A DNA stretch of 64,000 nt from Streptomyces sp. NRRL WC-3742 (GTDB lineage: Bacteria; Actinomycetota; Actinomycetes; Streptomycetales; Streptomycetaceae). The notes beneath the pieces were generated by a model. It was not told the DNA's origin. It saw only the letters and a list, made by a program, of their open reading frames with translations, and made no database searches. The stretch's first letter is position 1, and each line of letters begins with the position of its first letter. The stretch lies in assembly GCF_000720635.1 (NCBI RefSeq), contig NZ_JOCF01000001.1:1-64000 (forward strand), in the 5' to 3' direction. This document shows, in pieces, positions 9,526-17,729 of the stretch. Both the position numbers and the translations under genes were made by a program.

Positions 9526-9536
9526 GAGCACCGCAC

Positions 9537-11141
9537 ATGACCATCACCCAGGACCCGTGGGAGACCCTGCACACCACCGCGCTGCTCGGCACCGACCGCC
9601 GCCCGCTCCCGGCCACGGGTCTGCCGCTCGCCGACGCCGTGGACGGCTCCGACCCGGCCACCGCGCTGCTGGAGCTGGCCGCGCTCGCCGCCGTCCGCCG
9701 CCGGGCGGGGGCGCTGCCCGTCCCCGCCGCCGAACCGCCCGGCCCGGCCGCGCCCGAGGACGGCCGCCCCGAACTGCCCGCCGCGGCCGCCCGGCGGCTG
9801 GCCGTGCTGCTCACCGGCCGCGCCGGCGGCACAGCCGGCACCCTGGCCAACCTGGCCGAGCTGCTGCCGCAGTGGCTCGACGCCGCCCGCGCCCGGGGCC
9901 TGCGCCCGCCCGCCGCGCTGATACCCGGCCTGCTCGACGCCGCCCGCGCCCGCAGCGAGCTGCGGCCCGACGCCGTCGCGCTGGCGGGCCCGCCGGGGCG
10001 CTGGCTGGCGGAGCAGAACCCGGACTGGCGGTTCGTGCTGCGCACCCCCGCGGAGCCGGGCGGCATCGGCGCACCCACCGCCCCCGCCGAGGACCACCAG
10101 CCCTGGCACGAGGGCCTGTTCGCCGAGCGGGTCACCCACCTCACCCAGCTGCGCCGCCGCGATCCGGCCGCCGGTCTGGAGCTGCTGCGCGGCACCTGGG
10201 CCACCGAGCGCGCCGAGGACCGGCTGCTGTTCCTGGACGCCCTGCAGGACGGCCTCTCCATCGCCGACGAGCCGTTCCTGGAGGCCGCCCTCGGCGACCG
10301 CAGCAAGAACGTCCGCGCCACCGCCGCCGAACTGCTCTCCACCCTGCCCGGCTCCGCCCTGGCCGCCCGGATGGCCGAGCGCGCCCGCGCCGCCGTACGC
10401 CTCGCCGAGGCCGGCACCCATCTGCTGGTCACCCCGCCCGCCGAGTGCGACGCGGCCATGCAGCGCGACGGCATCGCGCCCAAGTCCCCCACCGGGCGCG
10501 GCGAGCGGGCCTGGTGGTTCGGCGAGCTGGTGGCCGCCGCCCCGCTCTCGACCTGGCCGGAGAACACCGGTCTGACGCCCGAACGGCTGCTCGCCCTGCG
10601 GGTGGGCGACAGCATCGACGAGACCAGCAGCAGCTGGGCCGACGACCTGCGGGAGGCGTGGGCGCGCGCCGCCGTCCGCCAGCACGACGCCGAGTGGGCC
10701 CGGGCGCTGCTCGGCCCCGCCCCCGCCCCGCCCGCCCGGGGCGCCGGACGGGCCCGCGCCCCGCGCGCCACGGGCGCCCCGGCCAAGCTGCTGGCCGTCC
10801 TGCCGCCCGAGGAGCGGGCCGCCTGGACGGCGGCGTTCATCGAGGTCCACGGCCTGGGCGAGGCGTTCCAGCTGCTGGGCTCCTGCACCACGCCGTGGAC
10901 GCCGCCGCTGTCCACCGCCGTGGTGACGGCCCTGGCCCGGGCCGCCTCCTCCGGCGCGTACCCGTGGAGCCACAGCGGGGTGCTCGGCATGACGGAACGC
11001 GCGCTCGCGCCCGAAACGGCCGCCTCCGTCGAGGAGTTGGCATCGGGCGCCGCTCCGGACTCGGCCTGGTCGGAGACCTTCGCCCGGTTGGCCGGCACCC
11101 TGCGCTTCCGGGCGGCGATGCTGGCCGAACTGGACGCCTGA
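9537..11141 (+). CDS. DUF5691 family protein
   Basis: 534 aa starting MTITQDPWETLHTTALLGTD, with an AGGAG site formed across the upstream stop (TAGGAG). Almost wholly alpha-helical with HEAT-like repeats (for example FLEAALGDRSKNVRATAAELLSTLPGSALA around residue 250), a pattern of protein-protein scaffolds. The opening TTALLGTDRRPLP is the recognisable family signature. No catalytic motif is seen. Second gene of the rightward arm; it ends 13 nt before a strong terminator. Function unknown; probably a scaffold or adaptor for the MoxR-vWA machine, by context only. Confidence 0.85.
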   Translation: MTITQDPWETLHTTALLGTDRRPLPATGLPLADAVDGSDPATALLELAALAAVRRRAGALPVPAAEPPGPAAPEDGRPELPAAAARRLAVLLTGRAGGTAGTLANLAELLPQWLDAARARGLRPPAALIPGLLDAARARSELRPDAVALAGPPGRWLAEQNPDWRFVLRTPAEPGGIGAPTAPAEDHQPWHEGLFAERVTHLTQLRRRDPAAGLELLRGTWATERAEDRLLFLDALQDGLSIADEPFLEAALGDRSKNVRATAAELLSTLPGSALAARMAERARAAVRLAEAGTHLLVTPPAECDAAMQRDGIAPKSPTGRGERAWWFGELVAAAPLSTWPENTGLTPERLLALRVGDSIDETSSSWADDLREAWARAAVRQHDAEWARALLGPAPAPPARGAGRARAPRATGAPAKLLAVLPPEERAAWTAAFIEVHGLGEAFQLLGSCTTPWTPPLSTAVVTALARAASSGAYPWSHSGVLGMTERALAPETAASVEELASGAAPDSAWSETFARLAGTLRFRAAMLAELDA

Positions 11142-11154
11142 CACCTCCGGGACG

Positions 11155-11200
11155 CGACAGCGGGCCGGTCCTCCGTCTCCGGAGGGCCGGCCCGCTGTCG
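11155..11200. terminator. Bidirectional hairpin terminator
   Basis: CGACAGCGGGCCGG pairs perfectly with CCGGCCCGCTGTCG, extended inward by TCCTCCG/CGGAGG with one unpaired base. It lies between the convergent DUF5691 and B12-binding genes. Confidence 0.85.
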
Positions 11201-11213
11201 TCTGCCGAGAGCC

Positions 11214-11618
11214 TCAGCCCGCGCGCAGGTTGGCCTCGACCCAGGCGACCACGTCCCGGGTGGACGTGCCCGGGGTGAAGATGTCCGCGACGCCCATCGC
11301 CTTCAGCTCGGCGACGTCCTCGTCCGGGATGATCCCGCCGCAGAACACCTTGATGTCCGCCGCGTCCCGCTCCTTGAGCAGTTCCAGCACCCGGGCGCAG
11401 AGCGTCATGTGCGCGCCGGAGAGGATCGACAGCCCGATGCCGTCCGCGTCCTCCTGGATCGCGGTGTCGACGACCTGCTCGGGCGTCTGGTGCAGACCGG
11501 TGTAGATGACCTCCATACCGGCGTCGCGCAGGGCGCGGGCGATGACCTTGGCGCCACGGTCGTGGCCGTCGAGCCCCGGCTTGGCGACCACCACACGGAT
11601 CGGCCCCGACACACTCAT
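11214..11618 (-). CDS. Stand-alone cobalamin (B12)-binding protein, IcmB/mutase small-subunit type
   Basis: 134 aa from [20 protein letters not shown]; an AGGAGG site 5 nt upstream fixes this start over an ATG 30 nt earlier. It is a complete base-off/His-on B12-binding domain: DxHxxG ([11 protein letters not shown]), SxL (GLSILSGAH) and the GG loop (VFCGGIIPD). Sequence and length match the small subunit of isobutyryl-CoA mutase (IcmB) and the C-terminal domain of methylmalonyl-CoA mutase. No large catalytic subunit is nearby, so it would have to act with a mutase encoded elsewhere. Single-gene transcript, convergent with DUF5691. Subfamily assignment is moderate; the fold is certain. Confidence 0.88.
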   Translation of the reverse strand: MSVSGPIRVVVAKPGLDGHDRGAKVIARALRDAGMEVIYTGLHQTPEQVVDTAIQEDADGIGLSILSGAHMTLCARVLELLKERDAADIKVFCGGIIPDEDVAELKAMGVADIFTPGTSTRDVVAWVEANLRAG

Positions 11619-11937
11619 CACTGCCTCCTGGACCTCGTCGTCCACCATCCGACCGGACCTCGTGGGCCAGCGGCGCGGTTAACGGCTGATAACCAGCCTG
11701 AGGGGAGGTTAGCGCCACCGGGCCCGGTTGGCTCGACCGCCTGCCAAGAGGAGGGCAAAGTCACAGGCCGGAGCCCTTGCTACCGGCGGGTAGGGCTGTC
11801 CGTGCGCACCGGACGACCCCCTTGCGACCCCTTGACAACCGGGAATTTTTCCGGGGTGTCGACCTTGCGGCTACAGTCACGGCTGTTTTCCCCTCGCCCG
11901 ACGACGCGCCCGAGGCCCACCGAGGAGGCAGCCCCCG
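11619..11937. other. Divergent intergenic region, B12-binding gene / M23 peptidase
   Basis: 319 bp with no gene. Visible structure: GGTTA-N8-TAACC at 11677-11694; a consensus TTGACA at 11832-11837 without a matching -10; and a small hairpin CCGGGAA-TT-TTTCCGG just after it. I looked for a cyclic di-AMP riboswitch, common ahead of cell-wall hydrolases in streptomycetes, and did not recognise one. Confidence 0.5.
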
Positions 11938-12708
11938 ATGGCTCCCGAAGTAGCCCGCCCGACCCGTGCGGAGCTGCGTGTCGCGGCCCGCGAGCAGTCC
12001 CGTGCCCAGCGCCGCGGCGCCGCCAAGGCCGCCACCCGGGCCGCGCTGTTCCGCGTCGCCGTCCCCTCGGTGGCCGCCCTGGGCGTGGCCGGCGCCGCGG
12101 CGATCACGGTGGTGCAGCAGGACGGAGGCGTTCCGGCGCAGGCTTCGGCCGCCGACGCCCCGGACCGGACCGCCGCCCGGCAGGCCGCCCAGGCCGCCGC
12201 CACCGACGCCCCCGGGCAGGCTTCGCGCGGCGACGCCCGCAAGCCGCTGGCCGGCGCCCAGCCCGCCTCCGACACCACCGCGCAGCCCGCCCCCGCCCAG
12301 CCGACCGCGCCGAAGGTGGTCATGCCGGTCGCCAAGCACGGCCTCGGCGAGTTGTTCGGCGCCTCCGGCGAGCACTGGATGCGCAAGCACACCGGCATCG
12401 ACTTCCCGGTGGACGGCGGCTCCGAGGTCTACGCCGTCACCGACGGCACGATCCGCACCCAGTGGAACCCGTTCTACGGCTACATGTCGATACTCAAGAT
12501 GTCCGACGGCACCGAAGCCTGGATGTGCCACCTGCGGGCGTACAAGGTCCGTAAGGGGCCGGTGAAGCAGGGCGACGTGATCGCCTTCGTCGGCAGCAGC
12601 GGCAACAGCACCGGGCCGCACCTGCACTTCGAGATCCGCCCGGCGGACGGCAGCGGGCCGGTCGACCCGCTGCCGTGGTTCCTCCAGAACGGTCTGGACC
12701 CGCGCTGA
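11938..12708 (+). CDS. M23 family metallopeptidase (LytM-type cell-wall endopeptidase)
   Basis: 256 aa. A basic N-terminus and one hydrophobic segment (residues ~40-60, RVAVPSVAALGVAGAAAITV) act as signal peptide or anchor. An Ala/Pro-rich linker follows, then a C-terminal LytM domain (~125-256). Zinc ligands are visible as HTGID (H-x3-D) and HLHFE (H-x-H), with a further His in WMCHLR. Such enzymes cut peptide cross-bridges of peptidoglycan outside the membrane, and all ligands are present, so it should be active. The ATG lies behind GAGGAGG. It is nearly back-to-back with pcrA (10 bp between stops) with no obvious shared terminator. Confidence 0.93.
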   Translation: MAPEVARPTRAELRVAAREQSRAQRRGAAKAATRAALFRVAVPSVAALGVAGAAAITVVQQDGGVPAQASAADAPDRTAARQAAQAAATDAPGQASRGDARKPLAGAQPASDTTAQPAPAQPTAPKVVMPVAKHGLGELFGASGEHWMRKHTGIDFPVDGGSEVYAVTDGTIRTQWNPFYGYMSILKMSDGTEAWMCHLRAYKVRKGPVKQGDVIAFVGSSGNSTGPHLHFEIRPADGSGPVDPLPWFLQNGLDPR

Positions 12709-12718
12709 AGCCGGATGC

Positions 12719-15334
12719 TCAGAGCTTCTCGACCGGCGCGTAGCGCAGGACGAGCCGCTTGCGCCCGCCCGAGCCGAAGTCCACCTCGACCTGGGCGTTG
12801 TCGCCGACGCCCGCCACGCTCACCACCGTGCCCAGCCCGAACGTGTCGTGGGTGACCCGGTCGCCGACGGCGAGCGCGACCACCTCGCGCTCCACGACCT
12901 TCCCGCCGCGCCGCACCGACTGCCCCCAGCCCGCCTTCGGCGAGGCCGCCGAGGCCGAGGAGGAGCGCGAACTCCCGCCCCCGGACGAGGACTTGCCCCA
13001 GGACGAGCCCGAGGAGAAGCCCCGCTGGACGGGCGCCTGCGCCGCCCCCGTCCGCTTCCAGTCGACCAGCGTGTCCGGGATCTCCTCCAGGAACCGCGAG
13101 GCCGGGTTGTACGCCGGCTGCCCCCAGGCGCTGCGCAGCACCGAGCGCGTCAGGTACAGCCGCTCCCGCGCCCGGGTGAGGCCGACGTACGCGAGCCGGC
13201 GCTCCTCCTCCAGCTCCTTGACCTGGTTGAGCGCCCGCATGTGCGGGAAGATCCCGTCCTCCATGCCGGTCAGGAAGACGACGGGGAACTCCAGGCCCTT
13301 GGCGGTGTGCAGGGTCATCATCGTGATGACGCCCCGCCCCTCCTCGTCCTCGTCCGGGATCTGGTCCGAGTCGGCGACCAGGGCGACCCGCTCCAGGAAG
13401 TCCGCCAGCGAGCCGACCGGCGGAGTGCCGTCCTCGCCCGCGTCCGGCCGCTCCCCCGGGTCCTGCTCGTACTCGAGGGCGACGGAGGCCAGCTCCTGGA
13501 GGTTCTCCACCCGCGTCTCGTCCTGCGGGTCGGTGGAGGACTGCAGCTCGGCCAGGTACCCGGTCTCCTCCAGGACGGCCTCCAGCACCGCCGCCGGGCC
13601 CGCGCCCGACTCGACGACCTGGCGCAGCCCGGCCATCAGCACGTTGAACTTCTTCACGGCGTTGGCCGAGCGCGCGGCCATCCCGTACGCCTCGTCGACA
13701 CGCAGCAGCGCCTGGGCGAAGGAGATGCGCTCCCGCGCGGCCAGCGCGTCGACCATCGCCTCGGCGCGCTCCCCGATGCCGCGCTTGGGCACGTTGAGGA
13801 TGCGGCGCAGCGGCACGGTGTCCTCCGGGTTGGAGAGCACCCGCAGGTACGCCAGGACGTCCCGGACCTCCTTGCGCTCGTAGAAGCGCACCCCGCCGAC
13901 GACCTTGTACGGCAGGCCGACGCGGATGAACACCTCCTCGAAGACGCGGGACTGGGCGTTGGTCCGGTAGAAGATCGCGACGTCGCCGGGCTTGGCCTCG
14001 CCCTTGTCGGTGAGCCGGTCGATCTCGTCGGCGATGAACTGGGCCTCGCCGTGCTCGTCGTCCGCGACGTACCCGATGACCTTCTCGCCGTGCTCGCCGG
14101 CCGTCCACAGCTTCTTCTCGCGGCGGTTGGCGTTGCGCTCGATGACGGCGTTGGCGGCGCTGAGGATGGTCTGCGTGGAGCGGTAGTTCTGCTCCAGCAG
14201 GATCGTGGTCGCGTCGGGGTAGTCCTCCTCGAACTGGAGGATGTTGCGGATGGTCGCGCCGCGGAAGGCGTAGATCGACTGGTCCGCGTCACCGACGACG
14301 CACAGCTCGGCCGGGGGCACCTCGGCCAGGCGGCCGGCGGCGGGGTTCACGAAGTCCCCGTCGACGGTGCGCTTGGGTGCGTCGGCCACCGAGCCGCCGG
14401 TCAGCTCGCGCACCAGGGTGTACTGGGCGTGGTTGGTGTCCTGGTACTCGTCGACCAGGATGTGCCGGAAGCGGCGCCGGTAGTGCTCGGCGACGTCGGG
14501 GAACGCCTGGAGCAGGTTCACCGTGGTCATGATGATGTCGTCGAAGTCCAGCGCGTTGGCCTCGCGCAGGCGCCGCTGGTACAGCGCGTACGCCTCGGCG
14601 AGCTTCTTCTCCATCGGGTTGGCGGCCTGGTCGGCGAAGGTCTCCTCGTCGATCAGCTCGTTCTTGAGGTTGCTGACCTTCGCCGTGAAGGACTTCGGCG
14701 GGAACTGCTTCGGGTCCAGGTCGAGGTCGCGGCAGACCAGCGACATCAGCCGCTGCGAGTCGGCGGAGTCGTAGATCGAGAAGCTGGAGGTGAAGCCCAG
14801 CTGCTTGGACTCGCGGCGCAGGATGCGCACGCAGGCGCTGTGGAAGGTGGACACCCACATCGCCCGGGCGCGGGGGCCGACCAGCGCCTCGACGCGCTCG
14901 CGCATCTCCCCGGCGGCCTTGTTGGTGAAGGTGATCGCCAGGATCTCGCCCGGCTGCACCCCGCGCGCGCCCAGCAGGTAGGCGATCCGGTGGGTGAGCA
15001 CCCGGGTCTTGCCGGAGCCGGCCCCGGCCACGATCAGCAGCGGCGAGCCGGCGTGCAGCACGGCCTCGCGCTGCGGGTCGTTCATGCCCTCCAGCAGCTG
15101 CGCCGGGTCGACCACCGTCCGGGCGGAGCCGTTGCGGTACCAGGCGTCCCGCTCGGTCTCGGCGGCGTGGTCCGTCTGGAACAGCCCCTCGGGGATCGAC
15201 TCCTCGTACGCGTCGTACGGCCGGTCGTCCTCGTACGGCGGCGGCTCCTCGTCCAGGGGCACGGCGGGCTGCTTCGACCCGGCGGCCGGGGCCTCGAAAC
15301 CGGGGAGCGGAAGGTCGTCAAAGAGGCTATTCAT
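12719..15334 (-). CDS. pcrA: ATP-dependent DNA helicase UvrD/PcrA
   Basis: 871 aa from MNSLFDDLPLPGFEAPAAGS, the start used by actinobacterial PcrA; the 23-residue upstream extension was rejected. Superfamily 1A motifs in order: Walker A AGAGSGKT (residues 103-110), DEYQDTNHAQ (motif II), GDADQSIYAFRGA (III), EQNYRST (IV), TAKGLEFPVVF (V) and EERRLAYVGLTRARERLYL (VI). A Ser/Gly-rich linker leads to a C-terminal Tudor-like domain (VGDRVTHDTFGLGTVVSVAG) that binds RNA polymerase in this family. It unwinds 3'-5' in repair and replication. Its upstream region contains the triple palindrome at 15401-15450. No clear ribosome binding site is visible. Confidence 0.97.
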   Translation of the reverse strand: MNSLFDDLPLPGFEAPAAGSKQPAVPLDEEPPPYEDDRPYDAYEESIPEGLFQTDHAAETERDAWYRNGSARTVVDPAQLLEGMNDPQREAVLHAGSPLLIVAGAGSGKTRVLTHRIAYLLGARGVQPGEILAITFTNKAAGEMRERVEALVGPRARAMWVSTFHSACVRILRRESKQLGFTSSFSIYDSADSQRLMSLVCRDLDLDPKQFPPKSFTAKVSNLKNELIDEETFADQAANPMEKKLAEAYALYQRRLREANALDFDDIIMTTVNLLQAFPDVAEHYRRRFRHILVDEYQDTNHAQYTLVRELTGGSVADAPKRTVDGDFVNPAAGRLAEVPPAELCVVGDADQSIYAFRGATIRNILQFEEDYPDATTILLEQNYRSTQTILSAANAVIERNANRREKKLWTAGEHGEKVIGYVADDEHGEAQFIADEIDRLTDKGEAKPGDVAIFYRTNAQSRVFEEVFIRVGLPYKVVGGVRFYERKEVRDVLAYLRVLSNPEDTVPLRRILNVPKRGIGERAEAMVDALAARERISFAQALLRVDEAYGMAARSANAVKKFNVLMAGLRQVVESGAGPAAVLEAVLEETGYLAELQSSTDPQDETRVENLQELASVALEYEQDPGERPDAGEDGTPPVGSLADFLERVALVADSDQIPDEDEEGRGVITMMTLHTAKGLEFPVVFLTGMEDGIFPHMRALNQVKELEEERRLAYVGLTRARERLYLTRSVLRSAWGQPAYNPASRFLEEIPDTLVDWKRTGAAQAPVQRGFSSGSSWGKSSSGGGSSRSSSASAASPKAGWGQSVRRGGKVVEREVVALAVGDRVTHDTFGLGTVVSVAGVGDNAQVEVDFGSGGRKRLVLRYAPVEKL

Positions 15335-15400
15335 GGCACTGCCGAGTCTATGGCCACCCACCGACAAGCCCGCCCGGCCCCGGGGAGCGGACGGGCTCCG

Positions 15401-15450
15401 CACTACATCCGTAGTGGCACTACGGATGTAGTACCACTACGGATGCAGTG
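15401..15450. repeat. Three 16-bp palindromes at exact 17-bp spacing
   Basis: CACTACATCCGTAGTG (15401-15416), CACTACGGATGTAGTA (15418-15433) and CACTACGGATGCAGTG (15435-15450). The first is a perfect dyad (6-bp arms, 4-bp spacer), the others carry one mismatch. Copies 1 and 2 are also inverted relative to each other, giving 15-bp arms. The array lies 67-116 bp upstream of pcrA and 6 bp after the response regulator stop. It could be a cooperative operator for pcrA or a terminator of the regulator gene. Confidence 0.9.
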
Positions 15451-15456
15451 CGCCGG

Positions 15457-16134
15457 TCAGACCAGGCGGCGGGCGGTGGCCCAGCGGGTGAGTTCGTGGC
15501 GGTTGCTGAGCTGGAGCTTGCGCAGGACCGCGGAGACGTGGCTCTCGACCGTCTTCACGGAGATGAAGAGCTGCTTGGCGATCTCCTTGTAGGCGTAGCC
15601 CCGGGCGATCAGGCGCAGGACCTCGCGTTCGCGCTGGGTGAGGCGGTCGAGGTCCTCGTCCACGGGCGGGGTGTCGGTGGCGGCGAAGGCGTCCAGGACG
15701 AAGCCGGCCAGGCGCGGGGAGAAGACCGCGTCGCCGTCGCCGATGCGGAAGATCGCGTCGACCAGGTCGGTGCCGGTGATGGTCTTGGTGACGTAGCCGC
15801 GCGCGCCGCCGCGGATCACGCCGATGACGTCCTCGGCGGCGTCCGAGACGGACAGCGCCAGGAACTTGACCCCTCCCTGCTCGCCCATCAGCCCGGCCGA
15901 GCGGCGCAGCACCTCGACGCCGCCCCCGCCGGGCAGGTGCACGTCGAGCAGCACCACGTCCGGCCTGGTCTCGGCGACGACGCGGACCGCCGAGTCGACG
16001 TCGTCGGCCTCGCCGACCACGTCGATGCCGGTCACCTCGGTACGGCCGATCTCGGCCCTGACCCCCGTCCGGAACATCCGGTGGTCGTCCACCAGGACGA
16101 CCCTCGCCGTGCGCTCCGGAGCTGCCTCAGTCAT
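15457..16134 (-). CDS. LuxR/NarL-type response regulator
   Basis: 225 aa. The N-terminal receiver has the acidic pair VDDHR, phospho-acceptor Asp in VVLLDVHLPGGGG (~residue 60) and switch Lys in GYVTKTITG. The C-terminal LuxR helix-turn-helix has LTQREREVLRLIARGYAYKE and VKTVESHVSAVLRKLQLSNR. It overlaps the upstream PspC-domain histidine kinase gene by 8 bp, so the two form a cognate two-component pair. It probably controls envelope stress functions, judging from the PspC domain of its kinase. The gene ends 6 bp before the palindrome array. Confidence 0.95.
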   Translation of the reverse strand: MTEAAPERTARVVLVDDHRMFRTGVRAEIGRTEVTGIDVVGEADDVDSAVRVVAETRPDVVLLDVHLPGGGGVEVLRRSAGLMGEQGGVKFLALSVSDAAEDVIGVIRGGARGYVTKTITGTDLVDAIFRIGDGDAVFSPRLAGFVLDAFAATDTPPVDEDLDRLTQREREVLRLIARGYAYKEIAKQLFISVKTVESHVSAVLRKLQLSNRHELTRWATARRLV

Positions 16135-17632
16135 TCGTTCTCTCCATCTCCAGCTCGACCTCGGTCCCGCCGCCCGCCGCGGGCCGCACCCTGGCGGTGC
16201 CCCCGTTGCGCTTCATCCGGCCGATGATCGACTCCCGTACGCCCATCCGGTCCTCGGGCACCGTGTCGGGGTCGAAGCCGGGGCCGTGGTCGCGCACGAA
16301 CACCGACACCTTCTTCCCCTCCACCTCGGCGTAGACCTGGACCGGTCCCCCGCCACCGTACTTGGCCGCGTTGACGGTCGCCTCCCTCGCGGCCTGCATC
16401 TGTGCCGCGATCCTGTCGTCCATCGGGCAGTCGCCCACGATGACCAGCTCGACGGGGACGCCGTGGCGGTCCTCGACCTCGGCGACGGCGACGCGCAGGC
16501 TCTCCGCCATGGTGTCCGGCGCGGCCTCGGCGACGGCCTCCGGGCGGTACAGCCACAGCCGCAGCTCGCGCTCCTGCGAGCGGGCCAGGCGCTGCACCTC
16601 CTTGGGGTCCTCGGCCCGGCGCTGGATCAGGGTCAGGGTGTGCAGCACCGAGTCGTGGATGTGCGCGGCGATCTCGGCGCGCTCCTGGGCGCGGATGCGG
16701 GCGGTGCGCTCGGCGTTGAGGTCCTGCCAGAGCCGCAGGCCGTACGGGCCGAGCAGCACCAGCACCCCGGCGAGCACCGCGATGGACGCCTCGATCACCG
16801 AGCCGATGGCCGAGCCGTCGCCCTGCATGGCGAGCAGCGCGATGGTGCCGGCCACCGCGAGGAGCACGCCGGCGCCGACCCGGGTGTAGGCGCCGCGCCG
16901 CCTGTTGCCCTCCTCGAGGCCGAACCAGCGCTGCCAGCGCGAGTCGTCGGCCTGACGCCACACCAGGGCGACGCCCACGCCGATCGCCAGCAGCGGCCAG
17001 GTGTACGGCTTGGCGGTCTGCCAGCCGAGCAGGTTGAGCAGGGCGATCAGGCCGACGACGGTCAGCACGAGCGCGGCCAGCTGCCCGATGCCGCCCTGCC
17101 CGCCCTTGGACGGGGTCTCGGCCTCGCCCTCCCCGGGGGCGTCGACAGGCGCGACCGGCTCGCCCTGGAGGGCGTGCTGGAGCAGCGAGCGCAGCCGTCC
17201 GACCCAACCGCCGCCCCCGGGACGGCCCTTGGTGAGCGCGCCGCTCTGCTGCCAGCTGCCGGCCGGGACGAAGACCCCGTTGACGTACGCCCACTGCGAG
17301 GCGCCGCGCCGCGCGGGCTCGCCGATGCCGATCGGCACCACGAACCAGAACGCGGCGTACAGCAGCGCGCCGATCCCCTGCGCCAGGAAGAGCAGCACGA
17401 ACGCCAGCCGCACCCACCGCACCGGCAGCCCGAGGTGCAGCGCCAGTCCGTGCGCGACGCCGCCGAGCATGCGCCCGCGCGGGCTCCGGTACAGCCGGCG
17501 GTAGGGCGGGCGCCCTTCGTCGGGCGCGGCCGGGTCGGCGCCGGCCGACGGGGCGTCGGGGGCGAGGGGGCGGGGATCGGTACCGGGTGCTGCCACGCCA
17601 CGATGGTTCCACGCGGGCGCCCGCGGGCGCAT
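16127..17632 (-). CDS. PspC-domain sensor histidine kinase (NarL/DesK type)
   Basis: 501 aa from the ATG at 17632; a GTG at 17596 (VAAPGTDPRPLAPD) is an equally good start. A PspC domain (~residues 43-105, RRLYRSPRGRMLGGVAHGLA) is followed by several membrane helices, a dimerisation/phospho-acceptor helix of HisKA_3 type (AEIAAHIHDSVLHTLTLIQR, phospho-His in HIHDS) and a HATPase domain (AAREATVNAAKYGGGG; DHGPGFDPDTVPEDRMGVRE). It should autophosphorylate on sensing membrane stress and pass phosphate to the overlapping response regulator. Divergent from another PspC-domain gene starting 97 bp away. Confidence 0.92.
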   Translation of the reverse strand: MRPRAPAWNHRGVAAPGTDPRPLAPDAPSAGADPAAPDEGRPPYRRLYRSPRGRMLGGVAHGLALHLGLPVRWVRLAFVLLFLAQGIGALLYAAFWFVVPIGIGEPARRGASQWAYVNGVFVPAGSWQQSGALTKGRPGGGGWVGRLRSLLQHALQGEPVAPVDAPGEGEAETPSKGGQGGIGQLAALVLTVVGLIALLNLLGWQTAKPYTWPLLAIGVGVALVWRQADDSRWQRWFGLEEGNRRRGAYTRVGAGVLLAVAGTIALLAMQGDGSAIGSVIEASIAVLAGVLVLLGPYGLRLWQDLNAERTARIRAQERAEIAAHIHDSVLHTLTLIQRRAEDPKEVQRLARSQERELRLWLYRPEAVAEAAPDTMAESLRVAVAEVEDRHGVPVELVIVGDCPMDDRIAAQMQAAREATVNAAKYGGGGPVQVYAEVEGKKVSVFVRDHGPGFDPDTVPEDRMGVRESIIGRMKRNGGTARVRPAAGGGTEVELEMERTND

Positions 17633-17729
17633 CAGGGTGGGGCCCTACCCGTTATCAGGGACAAGTCAGGGTGCGGACAGGGGCGCACCCGGTTGGGCCG
17701 GGCCGGGCCCAGCCGGAAGGATGGTCCCC

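Noticed and set aside
11649..11937. Possible cyclic di-AMP riboswitch before the M23 peptidase
   Set aside because: Expected by analogy, but I could not find the conserved blocks; only a small hairpin and an isolated TTGACA were seen.
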